Source: Pseudomonas sp. UBA2684 (GTDB lineage: Bacteria; Pseudomonadota; Gammaproteobacteria; Pseudomonadales; Pseudomonadaceae). From it: DNA of 42,831 bases. Positions 1 through 7,406 of this stretch are shown in pieces (the stretch's first letter is position 1; each line of letters opens with the position of its first letter). The notes below the pieces were generated by a model that made no database searches, was not told where the DNA came from, and worked only from the letters and a program-made list of their open reading frames with translations. Location: assembly GCA_002354655.1 (NCBI GenBank), contig DELY01000012.1, positions 22,577-65,407 of the forward strand, given 5' to 3'. The position numbers and the translations under genes are program-made.

Positions 1-23
1 CGCCTACATTTTTCAACGGCCTG
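1..23. repeat. End of a dispersed repeat at the window start
   Basis: These bases are the inverted counterpart of 42749-42771 (one mismatch), and bases 9-23 recur at 7381-7395. It is presumably the edge of an element that lies left of the window, upstream of the plcP promoter. Confidence 0.55.
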
Positions 24-92
24 CTAGAGGTCCAGCGCTCCGGGCTATTGGTGTAATCGCTTTGGCTTTTAGCACGCGCCGCAATGGCGTGG

Positions 93-110
93 CTGTCATC
101 GCGCTGCCAT
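93..110 (+). promoter_or_regulatory. PhoB binding site (Pho box)
   Basis: Two heptamers in direct repeat, CTGTCAT (93-99) and CTGCCAT (104-110), are separated by 4 nt and so have the 11-bp period of a PhoB box. The first half matches the consensus exactly and the second has one mismatch. The site ends 64 nt before the plcP start. No good -10 hexamer is visible downstream, which suits an activator-dependent promoter. Its position before phosphate-starvation lipid genes strengthens the call. Confidence 0.75.
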
Positions 111-174
111 GGATTCGTCACACGGGCTTCACCGCTGGCGTGCACGCTCGCTAAAACCCTGGCGGAGGCCGCCC

Positions 175-999
175 ATGAGCAGCGCACAGCTGGTAAAACC
201 CGGTCGCAAGCAACGTGTCCGTACCTTGTGGATTTCCGATGTGCATTTGGGCACGCGCGATTGTCAGGCCGAGCACCTGGCGGCGTTTCTCAAACGCTAT
301 CAGGCGGATCGGGTGTACCTGGTCGGCGACATCATCGACGGCTGGAAGCTGCGTGGCGGGATTTACTGGCCGCAAGCGCACACCAATGTGATCCGCCGCT
401 TGCTGACCATGAGCAAGCGGGGCACCGAGGTGATCTACGTCACCGGTAACCATGACGAGTTTCTGCGGCGTTACTCGACGTTGATGCTGGGCAATATCCA
501 GCTGGTCGATGAGGCTGAGCACATCACCGCCGATGGCCGCCGTCTGCTGGTAATCCATGGCGATCAGTTCGATGTGATCACCCGCTATCACCGCTGGCTG
601 GCCTTTCTCGGCGACTCGGCCTACGAGTTCACCCTGACCCTCAATCGTTGGCTCAATTACTGGCGCCGCCGTTATGGCTATGGCTACTGGTCGCTCTCGG
701 CATACCTCAAGCACAAGGTCAAAAGCGCGGTGAATTTCATCAGCGATTTCGAGCAGGCGATTGCCCACGAGTGCGTCAAGCGTGGGTTCAACGGCGTGGT
801 CTGCGGGCATATCCACCACGCCGAGATCCGCCCGATGGGCGAGGTCGAGTATATGAATTGCGGTGACTGGGTCGAGTCGTGCACGGCGTTGATCGAACAC
901 CTGGATGGGCGCATCGAGCTGTATCGCCTGGCCGATGACCAGGCCCGGCAGACGCCGCAACCCGCTGAACCGTTGACGGTTGCCGAGCCCGCAGCATGA
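175..999 (+). CDS. plcP: PlcP-type metallophosphoesterase (phospholipase C of lipid remodelling)
   Basis: This is a calcineurin-like metallophosphoesterase of 274 residues with all the metal-binding blocks in order: SDVHLG, GDIIDGW, GNHDEF, VIHGDQFD and CGHIHHAE. Such proteins are usually annotated as UDP-2,3-diacylglucosamine diphosphatase (LpxH-like). The glycosyltransferase partner and the upstream Pho box instead point to PlcP, which cleaves the head group from membrane phospholipids under phosphate starvation to give diacylglycerol and a phosphate-containing head group. I chose ATG 175 because GGAGG (164-168) sits 6 nt before it; an upstream in-frame ATG at 109 overlaps the Pho box. The stop overlaps the agt start by 4 bp (ATGA), so the two are translationally coupled. 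From memory this pair corresponds to P. aeruginosa PA3219-PA3218. The alternative is a genuine LpxH paralogue. Confidence 0.8.
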   Translation: MSSAQLVKPGRKQRVRTLWISDVHLGTRDCQAEHLAAFLKRYQADRVYLVGDIIDGWKLRGGIYWPQAHTNVIRRLLTMSKRGTEVIYVTGNHDEFLRRYSTLMLGNIQLVDEAEHITADGRRLLVIHGDQFDVITRYHRWLAFLGDSAYEFTLTLNRWLNYWRRRYGYGYWSLSAYLKHKVKSAVNFISDFEQAIAHECVKRGFNGVVCGHIHHAEIRPMGEVEYMNCGDWVESCTALIEHLDGRIELYRLADDQARQTPQPAEPLTVAEPAA

Positions 1000-2024
1000 G
1001 GATTTTGATCGTTTCGGACGCCTGGTCACCGCAGGTCAATGGCGTGGTTACCAGCCTACAGGCCTTGGTCAGTGAGCTGCGCGGCCTGGGGCATCAGGTC
1101 AAGCTGCTGTCACCCGCGGATTTTCGCGCGGTGCCTTGCCCGACATACCCCGAGATTCCGCTGGTCTGGAATCTTTGGCGAGTCGGTGCGGCGATTCGCG
1201 ACTTTCGGCCCGACAGTGTCCACCTGGCCACCGAGGGGCCGCTTGGCTGGGCGGCCCGGCGCTGGTTGAGCAAGCGTGGGCTGGCGTTTTCCAGTGCCAT
1301 TCACACGCGCTTTCCCGAGTACATCCATACCCGCTGGTCGTGGCTGCCGTTGCGTTGGGGGTATGCCTATTTGCGTGCTTTCCACCGCCCCAGTCAGGCG
1401 GTCCTGGTCAGTACCGAGCGGCTGCGTGAGGAGTTCGCCGGCTGGGGTCTGCAGCGCTTGGCGCTGTGGCGCAAAGGCGTCGATACGCGCTTGTTTCGTC
1501 CAGGACCGCAGCCGGTGGATACCGTGCAGCCGGTGTTTCTGTATGTCGGACGGATTGCTCCGGAGAAGAACCTCGAGGCGTTTCTCGACCTCGATCTGCC
1601 GGGGGAAAAGCAGGTGATTGGCGATGGCCCGCAGCGCGAGGCCTTGCAGGTGCGTTATCCGCAGGTGAAGTTTCTTGGCTATCGGCACGGCGAGACGCTG
1701 GCCGAGGCCTATCGGCAGGCCCGCGTGCTGGTGTTTCCGTCGCGCACCGATACCTTCGGTTTGGTGATGCTGGAGGCGCTTGCCTGCGGCACGCCGGTGG
1801 CCGCCTACCCGGTGGCCGGGCCGCTGGACGTGCTGCAGCAGGGCATCAGCGGGGCGATGGGCGAGGATTTGGGTACGGCCTGTCTGGCGGCGCTGGAGCT
1901 GGACCGAGCGCGCTGCGCCGAACTGGCGGCGGCGCAGTCCTGGCGCACCTCGGCGCTGGAGTTTCTGGCGTTGCAGCCCTCGGTCGACGGCGAGCCGGCA
2001 CTGGGCGAGGCGTTGGAAGTGTAG
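996..2024 (+). CDS. agt1: GT4 glycosyltransferase, probable glycolipid synthase Agt
   Basis: This 342-residue GT-B fold glycosyltransferase of family GT4 has an N-terminal acceptor domain opening with SDAWSPQVNGVV and a C-terminal nucleotide-sugar domain. That domain has GRIAPEKNLEAFL near residue 185 and the E-x7-E type block PSRTDTFGLVMLEALACG near 250. It overlaps plcP by 4 bp and shares its Pho-box promoter. The inferred role is to transfer a hexose or hexuronic acid from a UDP-sugar to the diacylglycerol released by PlcP, making phosphorus-free glycolipids at the inner membrane. The sugar cannot be read from the sequence. A palindromic repeat (2062-2093) separates it from the convergent cyaB. 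Confidence 0.75.
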   Translation: MRILIVSDAWSPQVNGVVTSLQALVSELRGLGHQVKLLSPADFRAVPCPTYPEIPLVWNLWRVGAAIRDFRPDSVHLATEGPLGWAARRWLSKRGLAFSSAIHTRFPEYIHTRWSWLPLRWGYAYLRAFHRPSQAVLVSTERLREEFAGWGLQRLALWRKGVDTRLFRPGPQPVDTVQPVFLYVGRIAPEKNLEAFLDLDLPGEKQVIGDGPQREALQVRYPQVKFLGYRHGETLAEAYRQARVLVFPSRTDTFGLVMLEALACGTPVAAYPVAGPLDVLQQGISGAMGEDLGTACLAALELDRARCAELAAAQSWRTSALEFLALQPSVDGEPALGEALEV

Positions 2025-2061
2025 GGCGGACATGGCGCAGCCTTGTTCGCCAATCGTCTGT

Positions 2062-2093
2062 GGTGGACAAGCCTTCGGCATGTCCACCCTACG
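2062..2093. repeat. 32-bp palindromic repeat, copy 1, between convergent genes
   Basis: The copy contains the hairpin GTGGACAAGCC-TTC-GGCATGTCCAC (11-bp arms, one A/A mismatch). An exact reverse-complement copy of all 32 bases lies at 29807-29838. It sits between the convergent stops of agt and cyaB, where it could end transcription from either side, although there is no long T run. Confidence 0.85.
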
Positions 2094-2102
2094 GGGTACA
2101 AC

Positions 2103-3491
2103 CTACAGAATGACCTTGTCGCGCAGCTTCTCGGCGGCTTGGTTGAGCGCCAGAATCACCCGTTCCTTGTCGAAGTTCTGGATACCGTTGGTGTCCAGGT
2201 ACATGGAAAAGCCGGGCAGTTCATGTTCGACATAGCTGGACGTGGCGCCGAGGTCGCGCCGGAAATCCACCACTTGGTAGATCTGCACCGGGCGGGTGAA
2301 GCCCTTGACGCTGATCTGGCCCTTGTCGCGGCACATGATCACGTCCTTGATCAGCGAGTAGGTCTCGTGGGAGATCAGGATTTCGCCGGCTTCGGCCGCG
2401 CTTTCCAGACGGCTGGCGAGGTTCACGTCGCGGCCGATGATGGTGTAGTCCATGCGCGTGTCGGCGCCGAAGTTGCCGACCGTGCAGTAACCGGTATTCA
2501 GGCCCATGCGGATCTCCAGGGGCTTGGTGATGCCCTGGGCGCGCCATTGCTGGCGCAGCACTTTCATGTGCTTGCGCATGGCGATAGCCATGGACACTGC
2601 GGCCACGGCGTCTTTCTTCGCGCCTTGGCTGGCGGGGTCGCCGAAGAACACCATCACGCTGTCGCCAATGAATTTGTCGATGGTGCCGCCGTATTTCAGG
2701 CAGATCTTCGACATTTCGTTGAGGTAGGTGTTGAGCAGATCGGTCAGGGCTTCGGCTTCCAGTTCTTCGGAGAGCTCGGTAAAGCCTTTGATGTCGGAGA
2801 AAAATACCGTGAGCTTCTTGCGCTGGGTTTCCAGGCGCACGCTCTTCTTGCCGCTGAAAATCGACTCCCAGACTTGCGGCGACAGGTACTTGGCCAGGTT
2901 GCGCGCCAGGCGGGCGGCTTTCTCCTGTTCGCGCCTGATCTCGCTGCGCACCTGCGCCAGGCGCAGGCCTTGCTGGTGCACGAAGTAGGCGGTGATGCAG
3001 ATATATAGGGTGGTGAAGGCGATGCTGACCAGCGCGACCATGGCGGGCGTATTGGGGTTGACCCTGAGTTCGATCAGCACAGCGGTCAGCAAGGTGCTGC
3101 TGAGTGCGATCAGCATGGCCAGACCCATATGGCGCAGGCCGCCGATCACCAGCGAGCTGAAGGCCAGAGTCAGCAAGCACATCAGGCTGGGCACCACGGA
3201 GAACCCGAGCAGGGAGAGCGCTGCGCCGCAGTGCAGGGCATCGATAAACAGCAGGGTCAAGGTGGTTTTCTGCGGGTGGTCGCGTTTGAGGCGCAGGCTC
3301 AGGTGGTGAGCGAGGTGTGGGTAGAGCAGGGCATAGGGCACCATCCACAGGATGTTGTAGCCGAAATGCTGAGCGTAGGTGCCTGCCGCAATGCTCGCGG
3401 CGATGGCGATATACGCCAGTACGCGGGAGTAATACTCGCGCAGCGGCGGGGCCGGCAATGCGTGGAGCCGGTTCATGCTGGTTGCATTCAT
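2103..3491 (-). CDS. cyaB: Membrane-bound class III adenylate cyclase CyaB
   Basis: This 462-residue cyclase makes cAMP, the ligand of Vfr/CRP in pseudomonads. The N-terminal half (about 25-175) is a MASE2-type domain of about six hydrophobic segments; a charged linker and the catalytic domain (about 225-410) follow. Visible catalytic residues are the metal-binding Asp233 (FFSDIKGF) and Asp277 (FIGDSVMVFFGD), the adenine-selecting Lys273 and Thr350 (MDYTIIG), and the transition-state pair Asn357 and Arg361 (RDVNLASR). Length and layout match P. aeruginosa CyaB (463 residues, from memory). A second in-frame ATG lies five codons in. The gene is monocistronic, convergent with agt, and has a possible promoter at 3584-3613. 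Confidence 0.95.
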   Translation of the reverse strand: MNATSMNRLHALPAPPLREYYSRVLAYIAIAASIAAGTYAQHFGYNILWMVPYALLYPHLAHHLSLRLKRDHPQKTTLTLLFIDALHCGAALSLLGFSVVPSLMCLLTLAFSSLVIGGLRHMGLAMLIALSSTLLTAVLIELRVNPNTPAMVALVSIAFTTLYICITAYFVHQQGLRLAQVRSEIRREQEKAARLARNLAKYLSPQVWESIFSGKKSVRLETQRKKLTVFFSDIKGFTELSEELEAEALTDLLNTYLNEMSKICLKYGGTIDKFIGDSVMVFFGDPASQGAKKDAVAAVSMAIAMRKHMKVLRQQWRAQGITKPLEIRMGLNTGYCTVGNFGADTRMDYTIIGRDVNLASRLESAAEAGEILISHETYSLIKDVIMCRDKGQISVKGFTRPVQIYQVVDFRRDLGATSSYVEHELPGFSMYLDTNGIQNFDKERVILALNQAAEKLRDKVIL

Positions 3492-3583
3492 GCTATGGAA
3501 ACGATCCCTGCTGATTTTCTGACGTCTCTGCTGGACGTCTGGAGCGTCTGCAAACCTTAGACCAGGTGTGCGACTGAGCGGGG

Positions 3584-3613
3584 ATCATAACCAAGCGTGG
3601 CAGTAGCAGCCAA
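3584..3613 (-). promoter_or_regulatory. Candidate sigma-70 promoter of cyaB
   Basis: On the minus strand TTGGCT (3608-3613) and TATGAT (3584-3589) are 18 nt apart. The predicted transcript would start near 3577 and have an untranslated leader of about 85 nt before the cyaB ATG at 3491. No clear Vfr site was seen. Confidence 0.4.
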
Positions 3614-3651
3614 GCAGCACTGCCGAACGGCGATGCCAGGCTGGCCAGTGG

Positions 3652-4236
3652 TCAGCGTGACGGCTCCGTAACGGCCTGGTAGATCGAGTTCTTCGGCTGG
3701 GCGAATACGCGCCGTAGCATCGGCTCGAAGAAACTCAACGGCAGGCTGTCGAAGGTCGGATCGAAGGCCGCGGCGTCGTATTTGGCGCAGAAGTCGATGG
3801 TCGCCTGGTAGTGCGGATGGTCCTTGAATTGCTCGCGCAGGTAACGATCCATGCCCAGGTGGTGGAAGAAGTAATAGCCCTGGAAGATTCCGTGTTTCTC
3901 GACGATCCAGAGGTTCTCCGCGCTGACGAACGGTTTGAGGATGGCGGCGGCGATATCCGGGTGGTTGTAGCTGCCCAGGGTGTCGCCGATGTCATGCAGC
4001 AGGGCGCAGACCACGTATTCTTCGTCGCGCCCATCTTGGTAGGCGCGGGTCGCGGTTTGCCGCGAGTGGGTCAGGCGGTCTACCGGAAAACCGCCGAAGT
4101 CGCCATTGAGCAATTTCAGGTGGCTGAGGATGCGCTCCGGCAACTGCGCGGCATAGGCGGCGAAGTCCTGGGCGATGACTGCCCAGTCCTCGGCACTGCC
4201 GTCCTGCATATGACTGAATTGGGCTCGATCGTTCAT
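3652..4236 (-). CDS. HD-domain protein, probable diiron oxygenase of the PhnZ/MIOX type
   Basis: This is a 194-residue soluble HD-fold protein. The ligand pattern is H57 (LTHSRQT), H81-D82 (LLHDIGD), H92 (YNHPDI), H115 (EKHGIFQG) and D154 (AKYDAAAFDP). This six-ligand H..HD..H..H..D arrangement is that of HD proteins with two iron ions, some of which (PhnZ, TmpB, inositol oxygenase) are mixed-valent diiron oxygenases rather than phosphohydrolases. It lies 16 nt downstream of an Mpo1-like gene in the same orientation, so the two are probably one transcript. The substrate cannot be read; the partner suggests a hydroxylated lipid or acid. A phosphohydrolase role remains possible. Confidence 0.7.
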   Translation of the reverse strand: MNDRAQFSHMQDGSAEDWAVIAQDFAAYAAQLPERILSHLKLLNGDFGGFPVDRLTHSRQTATRAYQDGRDEEYVVCALLHDIGDTLGSYNHPDIAAAILKPFVSAENLWIVEKHGIFQGYYFFHHLGMDRYLREQFKDHPHYQATIDFCAKYDAAAFDPTFDSLPLSFFEPMLRRVFAQPKNSIYQAVTEPSR

Positions 4237-4252
4237 GGCTTTTTCCCGTGGG

Positions 4253-4570
4253 CTAGAACTTGATGCGTCCGGTAAAGGCGTCCTTGAGCATCACCCAGTC
4301 GCCCATCAGCGAGTACAGCGGGTACTGGAAGGTCGCCGGGCGGTTCTTCTCGAAGATGAAGTGGCCGACCCAGGCAAAACCGTAACCGGCCAGCGGCATC
4401 GCCAGCAGCCACAGCCACTGCTGGCTGACGATGGCGTAAGCGAGGATGCTCAGCACCAGCAGGCTGCCGACGTAGTGTAGGCGGCGGCAGGTGGCGTTGC
4501 TGTGCTCTTGCAGGTAATAGGGGTAGAACTCGGCAAAGCTGGTGTAGCGCTCGGTGGTTTGAGTGGCCAT
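4253..4570 (-). CDS. Mpo1-like (DUF962) membrane dioxygenase
   Basis: This 105-residue membrane protein carries the DUF962 signature: EHSNATCRRLHYVGS with H23 and H32, then hydrophobic segments at about 36-46 and 50-68, then WVGHFIFEKNRPATF with H70. Yeast Mpo1 of this family is an Fe(II) dioxygenase that shortens 2-hydroxy fatty acids by alpha-oxidation, and the conserved histidines are its iron ligands. ATG 4570 is chosen because a near-perfect Shine-Dalgarno, AGGAGGTG, precedes it by 4 nt; the reading frame extends upstream without a ribosome site. It is first in an operon with the HD-domain gene and divergent from an AraC-type regulator. Confidence 0.8.
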   Translation of the reverse strand: MATQTTERYTSFAEFYPYYLQEHSNATCRRLHYVGSLLVLSILAYAIVSQQWLWLLAMPLAGYGFAWVGHFIFEKNRPATFQYPLYSLMGDWVMLKDAFTGRIKF

Positions 4571-4652
4571 GGCACACCTCCTGTTGTTGTTTTGGCCGCC
4601 GCGATTGAGTGGGCTGCGGTGTTTTTCCAGTCTAGGTCGAGTGTCTTGCTGG

Positions 4653-4674
4653 GCCAGTGACATTAAGTGCCAGT
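4653..4674. promoter_or_regulatory. Candidate operator in the mpo1/araC divergent region
   Basis: GCCAGT occurs twice in direct repeat (4653-4658 and 4669-4674), starts 16 bp apart, in the 167-bp gap between the divergent DUF962 and AraC-type genes. AraC proteins often bind direct repeats. No convincing -35/-10 pair was seen beside it, so this is a weak call. Confidence 0.25.
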
Positions 4675-4737
4675 TTAGTATCCTTCGCTGCCAGGCTGAC
4701 GGCTGCAGCTTTTCATGACTCGAATAAGAACAATGCC

Positions 4738-5739
4738 ATGAGCGAACGTACTACCTCGTCGAACTGGGCTTTGGGCATCGTCCAGGCTCTGGAAATGGGC
4801 GGCGTCGACTGCCGTGCGATCTTCCCCGAACTGGGCTTGGATTACGCGGCGTTGGAAGACCCCGATGCACGCTTTCCGCAAGACGGCATGACCCGCCTGT
4901 GGCGGCGCGCGGTCGAATTGTCGGGTAACCCGGCGATTGGCCTGAACATGGCCAAGGTCGTGCGTCCGGCCTCGTTTCACGTGGTCGGTTATGCGTTGAT
5001 GTCCAGCCGTACGCTGAAAGAGGGTTTTGCCCGCCTGGTGCGCTATCAGCGCATCATCGGCGAGGGCGCCGACCTGAGTTTTCGCGCCACGCCCAAGGGC
5101 TATGAGCTGATTCTGGCGATTCACGGCGACCGTTTGCCGCCGGCGCGGCAGAGTATCGAAGCCTCTTTGGCCTATGCCCTGGCCTTCTGCCGCTGGATGA
5201 CCGGCAAGCCGATCCGCCCGCAGCAAATCCTTTTTCAAGGCGACCCACCCGCCGATCTGGAACCGTTCAACCAGGTGTTCCAGGCACCGCTGAAATTCAA
5301 CGCCGCACACTATGCGTTGTTGTTCGAGCGCGCGGACATGGAGATGCCGCTACCGACCGCCAACGAGTCGTTGGCGCAGTTGCACGATCGCTTTGCCGGG
5401 GAGTACCTCGCGCGTTTCTCCGAGAGCCGGGTGACCCACCGTGCCCGGCAAGTGCTGTGTCGCCTGTTGCCGCAGGGCGAACCCAAGCGCGAGGCGGTGG
5501 CGCAGGCGTTGCATTTGTCGCAGCGCACCCTGCAGCGGCGTTTGCAGGAGGAGGGCACCAGCTTTCAACACCTGCTCGACGACACGCGCCGTGAATTGGC
5601 TGAGCAGTACCTCGCGCAGCCTAACCTGACGCTGCTGGAGGTCGCCTACCTGTTGGGTTTTGCCGATCCGAGCAACTTCTTTCGTGCGTTCCGCCGCTGG
5701 TTCGACTGCACCCCCGGCGAGTACCGCGCGCGTTTGTAA
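4738..5739 (+). CDS. AraC-family transcriptional regulator
   Basis: This 333-residue regulator has an N-terminal arabinose-binding-type domain (about 20-210, the PF12625 kind found in OruR-like regulators) and a C-terminal double helix-turn-helix (about 235-330). The second helix-turn-helix shows the AraC signature LLEVAYLLGFADPSNFFRAF followed by RRWFDCTPGEYR. ATG 4738 is preferred because the encoded protein starts where family members do; the ribosome site is weak. It is divergent from the DUF962 and HD-domain genes, which are its most likely targets. The inducer is unknown. Confidence 0.85.
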   Translation: MSERTTSSNWALGIVQALEMGGVDCRAIFPELGLDYAALEDPDARFPQDGMTRLWRRAVELSGNPAIGLNMAKVVRPASFHVVGYALMSSRTLKEGFARLVRYQRIIGEGADLSFRATPKGYELILAIHGDRLPPARQSIEASLAYALAFCRWMTGKPIRPQQILFQGDPPADLEPFNQVFQAPLKFNAAHYALLFERADMEMPLPTANESLAQLHDRFAGEYLARFSESRVTHRARQVLCRLLPQGEPKREAVAQALHLSQRTLQRRLQEEGTSFQHLLDDTRRELAEQYLAQPNLTLLEVAYLLGFADPSNFFRAFRRWFDCTPGEYRARL

Positions 5740-5790
5740 CGGCGCGAGACCGTGAAGGGGGCGCCAACCGGCATCGACATGCTTGCCGTG

Positions 5791-5816
5791 CTAACCCGGA
5801 TTGCATCCCGGCTACG
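5791..5816. repeat. Short Pseudomonas-type dispersed repeat
   Basis: The stretch includes CCCGGATTGCATCCCGG followed by CTACG, the imperfect palindrome seen in many Pseudomonas intergenic regions. It lies between the convergent araC-type gene and the first trkH. There is no second copy in this window. Confidence 0.5.
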
Positions 5817-5840
5817 CAGGAACTGTAGCCAATAGCCGCC

Positions 5841-7295
5841 TCAATGGCGCCAGAAGGCAGGCATCAGCAGCACTAACACGGTGAGGATTTCCAGGCGGCC
5901 GAGCAGCATGCCCAGGGTCAGCAGCCACTTGGCCATATCCGGCAGGCTGGAGAAGTTGCCGGCTGGACCGATGATCGGGCCCATGCCCGGGCCCACGCCG
6001 GATACCGTACTGGCGGCGCCGCTGAGTGCGGTGATCCAGTCCAGGCCGCAGAGGGTCAGGCCCAGCGCGAGCACGGCGATGGTGATGGTGAAGAAAAACG
6101 AGAAGGTCAGGATCGAGCGGACAATGTCTTCGTCCAGGCGGTGCTTGTTGTACTGCTGCTTGATCACCGCGCGCGGGTGCACCAATTGCAGCAGGTTGGC
6201 TTTCAGCAGGATGTAGGCGACCTGGAAGCGGAATACCTTCAAGCCGCCAGCGGTGGAGCCGGAGCAGCCGCCGATGAACCCCAGATAGAAGAACAGCATG
6301 CCGGCGAAGCCGCCCCACAGGGTGTAGTCGCCGAGGGCGAAGCCGGTGGTGGTCATGATCGAGGTGGTATTTACCGCGACGTGGCGCACGGCTTCCAGCC
6401 AGTGCAGCTCGGTGCTCAGGCAATACCAGGTGCCGAGCGCCAGCCAGGTGCTCAGCAAGATCGTCAGAAAGCCGCGTACCTGCTGGTCTTTGAACAGCGC
6501 ACGGTAGTTGCCACGCAGGGTCGAGACATACAGCACGAACGGCAGGCTGCCGAGAATCATCACCACCACGGCCACCCAGTGCACGGCCGGTTGCGTCCAG
6601 TTGCCCAAGGACTGGTCCGAGGTGGAGAAGCCGCCGGTGGCAATCGCCGACATGGTGTGGTTGATCGCATCGAAGACGTTCATGCCCGCGCCCCAGAACG
6701 CCAGGCACCCCAGCAAACTGATGCCCACGTAGGCGGCCACCATGTATTTGGCGACCATGTGCGAGCGCGGCATGACTTTGTCCGAGCGATCCGACGATTC
6801 GGTCTGGAACAGGCGCATACCGCCGATGCGCAGCATGGGCAGGATCGCCACGGCCATGGCGATAAAGCCGATCCCGCCGAGCCAGTGCAACAACGAACGC
6901 CAGATGAGGATGCCGGGCGACATATCGTCCAGGCCGGTCAGCACGGTAGCGCCGGTGGCGGTGATGCCGGACATGCTCTCGAAGACGGCGTCGGTGTAGT
7001 CCATGTGCTGGGCCAGCATGAACGGCAGCGCGGCGAAGATGCACACCAGCAACCAGCTCGAGACCGTCAGCATGTACATGTCGCGCGGGCGCAGCTGCAC
7101 GTCTTGCGGGCGGCCTTGAATGACCATGGCCAGCCCGGCAATAAACGTGATCAGGCTCGACCAGAGAAAACCGTTGAGTTCATGCGCACGCTCGAACAGC
7201 ACCAAGGTCAACATCGGCACGGTCATGCTGATGGCCAGGGTGATCAGGAAGATGCCGTTGATGAACGCGATGATTCGTAAGGTCGGCACAGCCAT
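5841..7295 (-). CDS. trkH: Trk potassium uptake protein TrkH, copy 1
   Basis: This is the 484-residue potassium-translocating subunit of the Trk system, which works with the cytoplasmic NAD-binding subunit TrkA (not in this window). The fold is four M1-P-M2 repeats; the four filter loops read ITATGATV, AIATGGFST, MTTTGFALGD and VSGVGPGMG. The protein is about three-quarters similar along its length to the neighbouring copy at 7407-8861, so the pair is a tandem duplication. Copy 1 is the more divergent: its fourth loop has SGVGPGMG where the neighbour has CNVGPGLG, and its first has Ala for Thr and Ser. Only 111 bp separates the copies, and copy 1 may be co-transcribed from the promoter of copy 2. 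Confidence 0.93.
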   Translation of the reverse strand: MAVPTLRIIAFINGIFLITLAISMTVPMLTLVLFERAHELNGFLWSSLITFIAGLAMVIQGRPQDVQLRPRDMYMLTVSSWLLVCIFAALPFMLAQHMDYTDAVFESMSGITATGATVLTGLDDMSPGILIWRSLLHWLGGIGFIAMAVAILPMLRIGGMRLFQTESSDRSDKVMPRSHMVAKYMVAAYVGISLLGCLAFWGAGMNVFDAINHTMSAIATGGFSTSDQSLGNWTQPAVHWVAVVVMILGSLPFVLYVSTLRGNYRALFKDQQVRGFLTILLSTWLALGTWYCLSTELHWLEAVRHVAVNTTSIMTTTGFALGDYTLWGGFAGMLFFYLGFIGGCSGSTAGGLKVFRFQVAYILLKANLLQLVHPRAVIKQQYNKHRLDEDIVRSILTFSFFFTITIAVLALGLTLCGLDWITALSGAASTVSGVGPGMGPIIGPAGNFSSLPDMAKWLLTLGMLLGRLEILTVLVLLMPAFWRH

Positions 7296-7380
7296 CTAAG
7301 TTGGTTTCCACGGCGATTGATGAAGTGATTCTAGGTGGATCTGTGCAACTGCCTCGCAGTGGCTGCCGCTTAGCAGGTGG

Positions 7381-7395
7381 TTTTTCAACGGCCTG
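7381..7395. repeat. Fragment of a dispersed repeat in the trkH-trkH spacer
   Basis: TTTTTCAACGGCCTG is identical to positions 9-23 of the window. It is also nearly identical, inverted, to part of the repeat near the right end (42749-42771). It lies just after the stop side of trkH copy 2. Confidence 0.6.
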
Positions 7396-7406
7396 TCAGC
7401 GCTGCC

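Noticed and set aside
84-449. Open frame overlapping the plcP start
   Set aside because: It runs in another frame across the Pho box and plcP, which has complete metallophosphoesterase motifs.
6141-7280. Open frame antisense to the first trkH, and a similar one antisense to the second
   Set aside because: The translations are Gln/His-rich shadows of the membrane protein genes. TrkH motifs on the minus strand are unambiguous.
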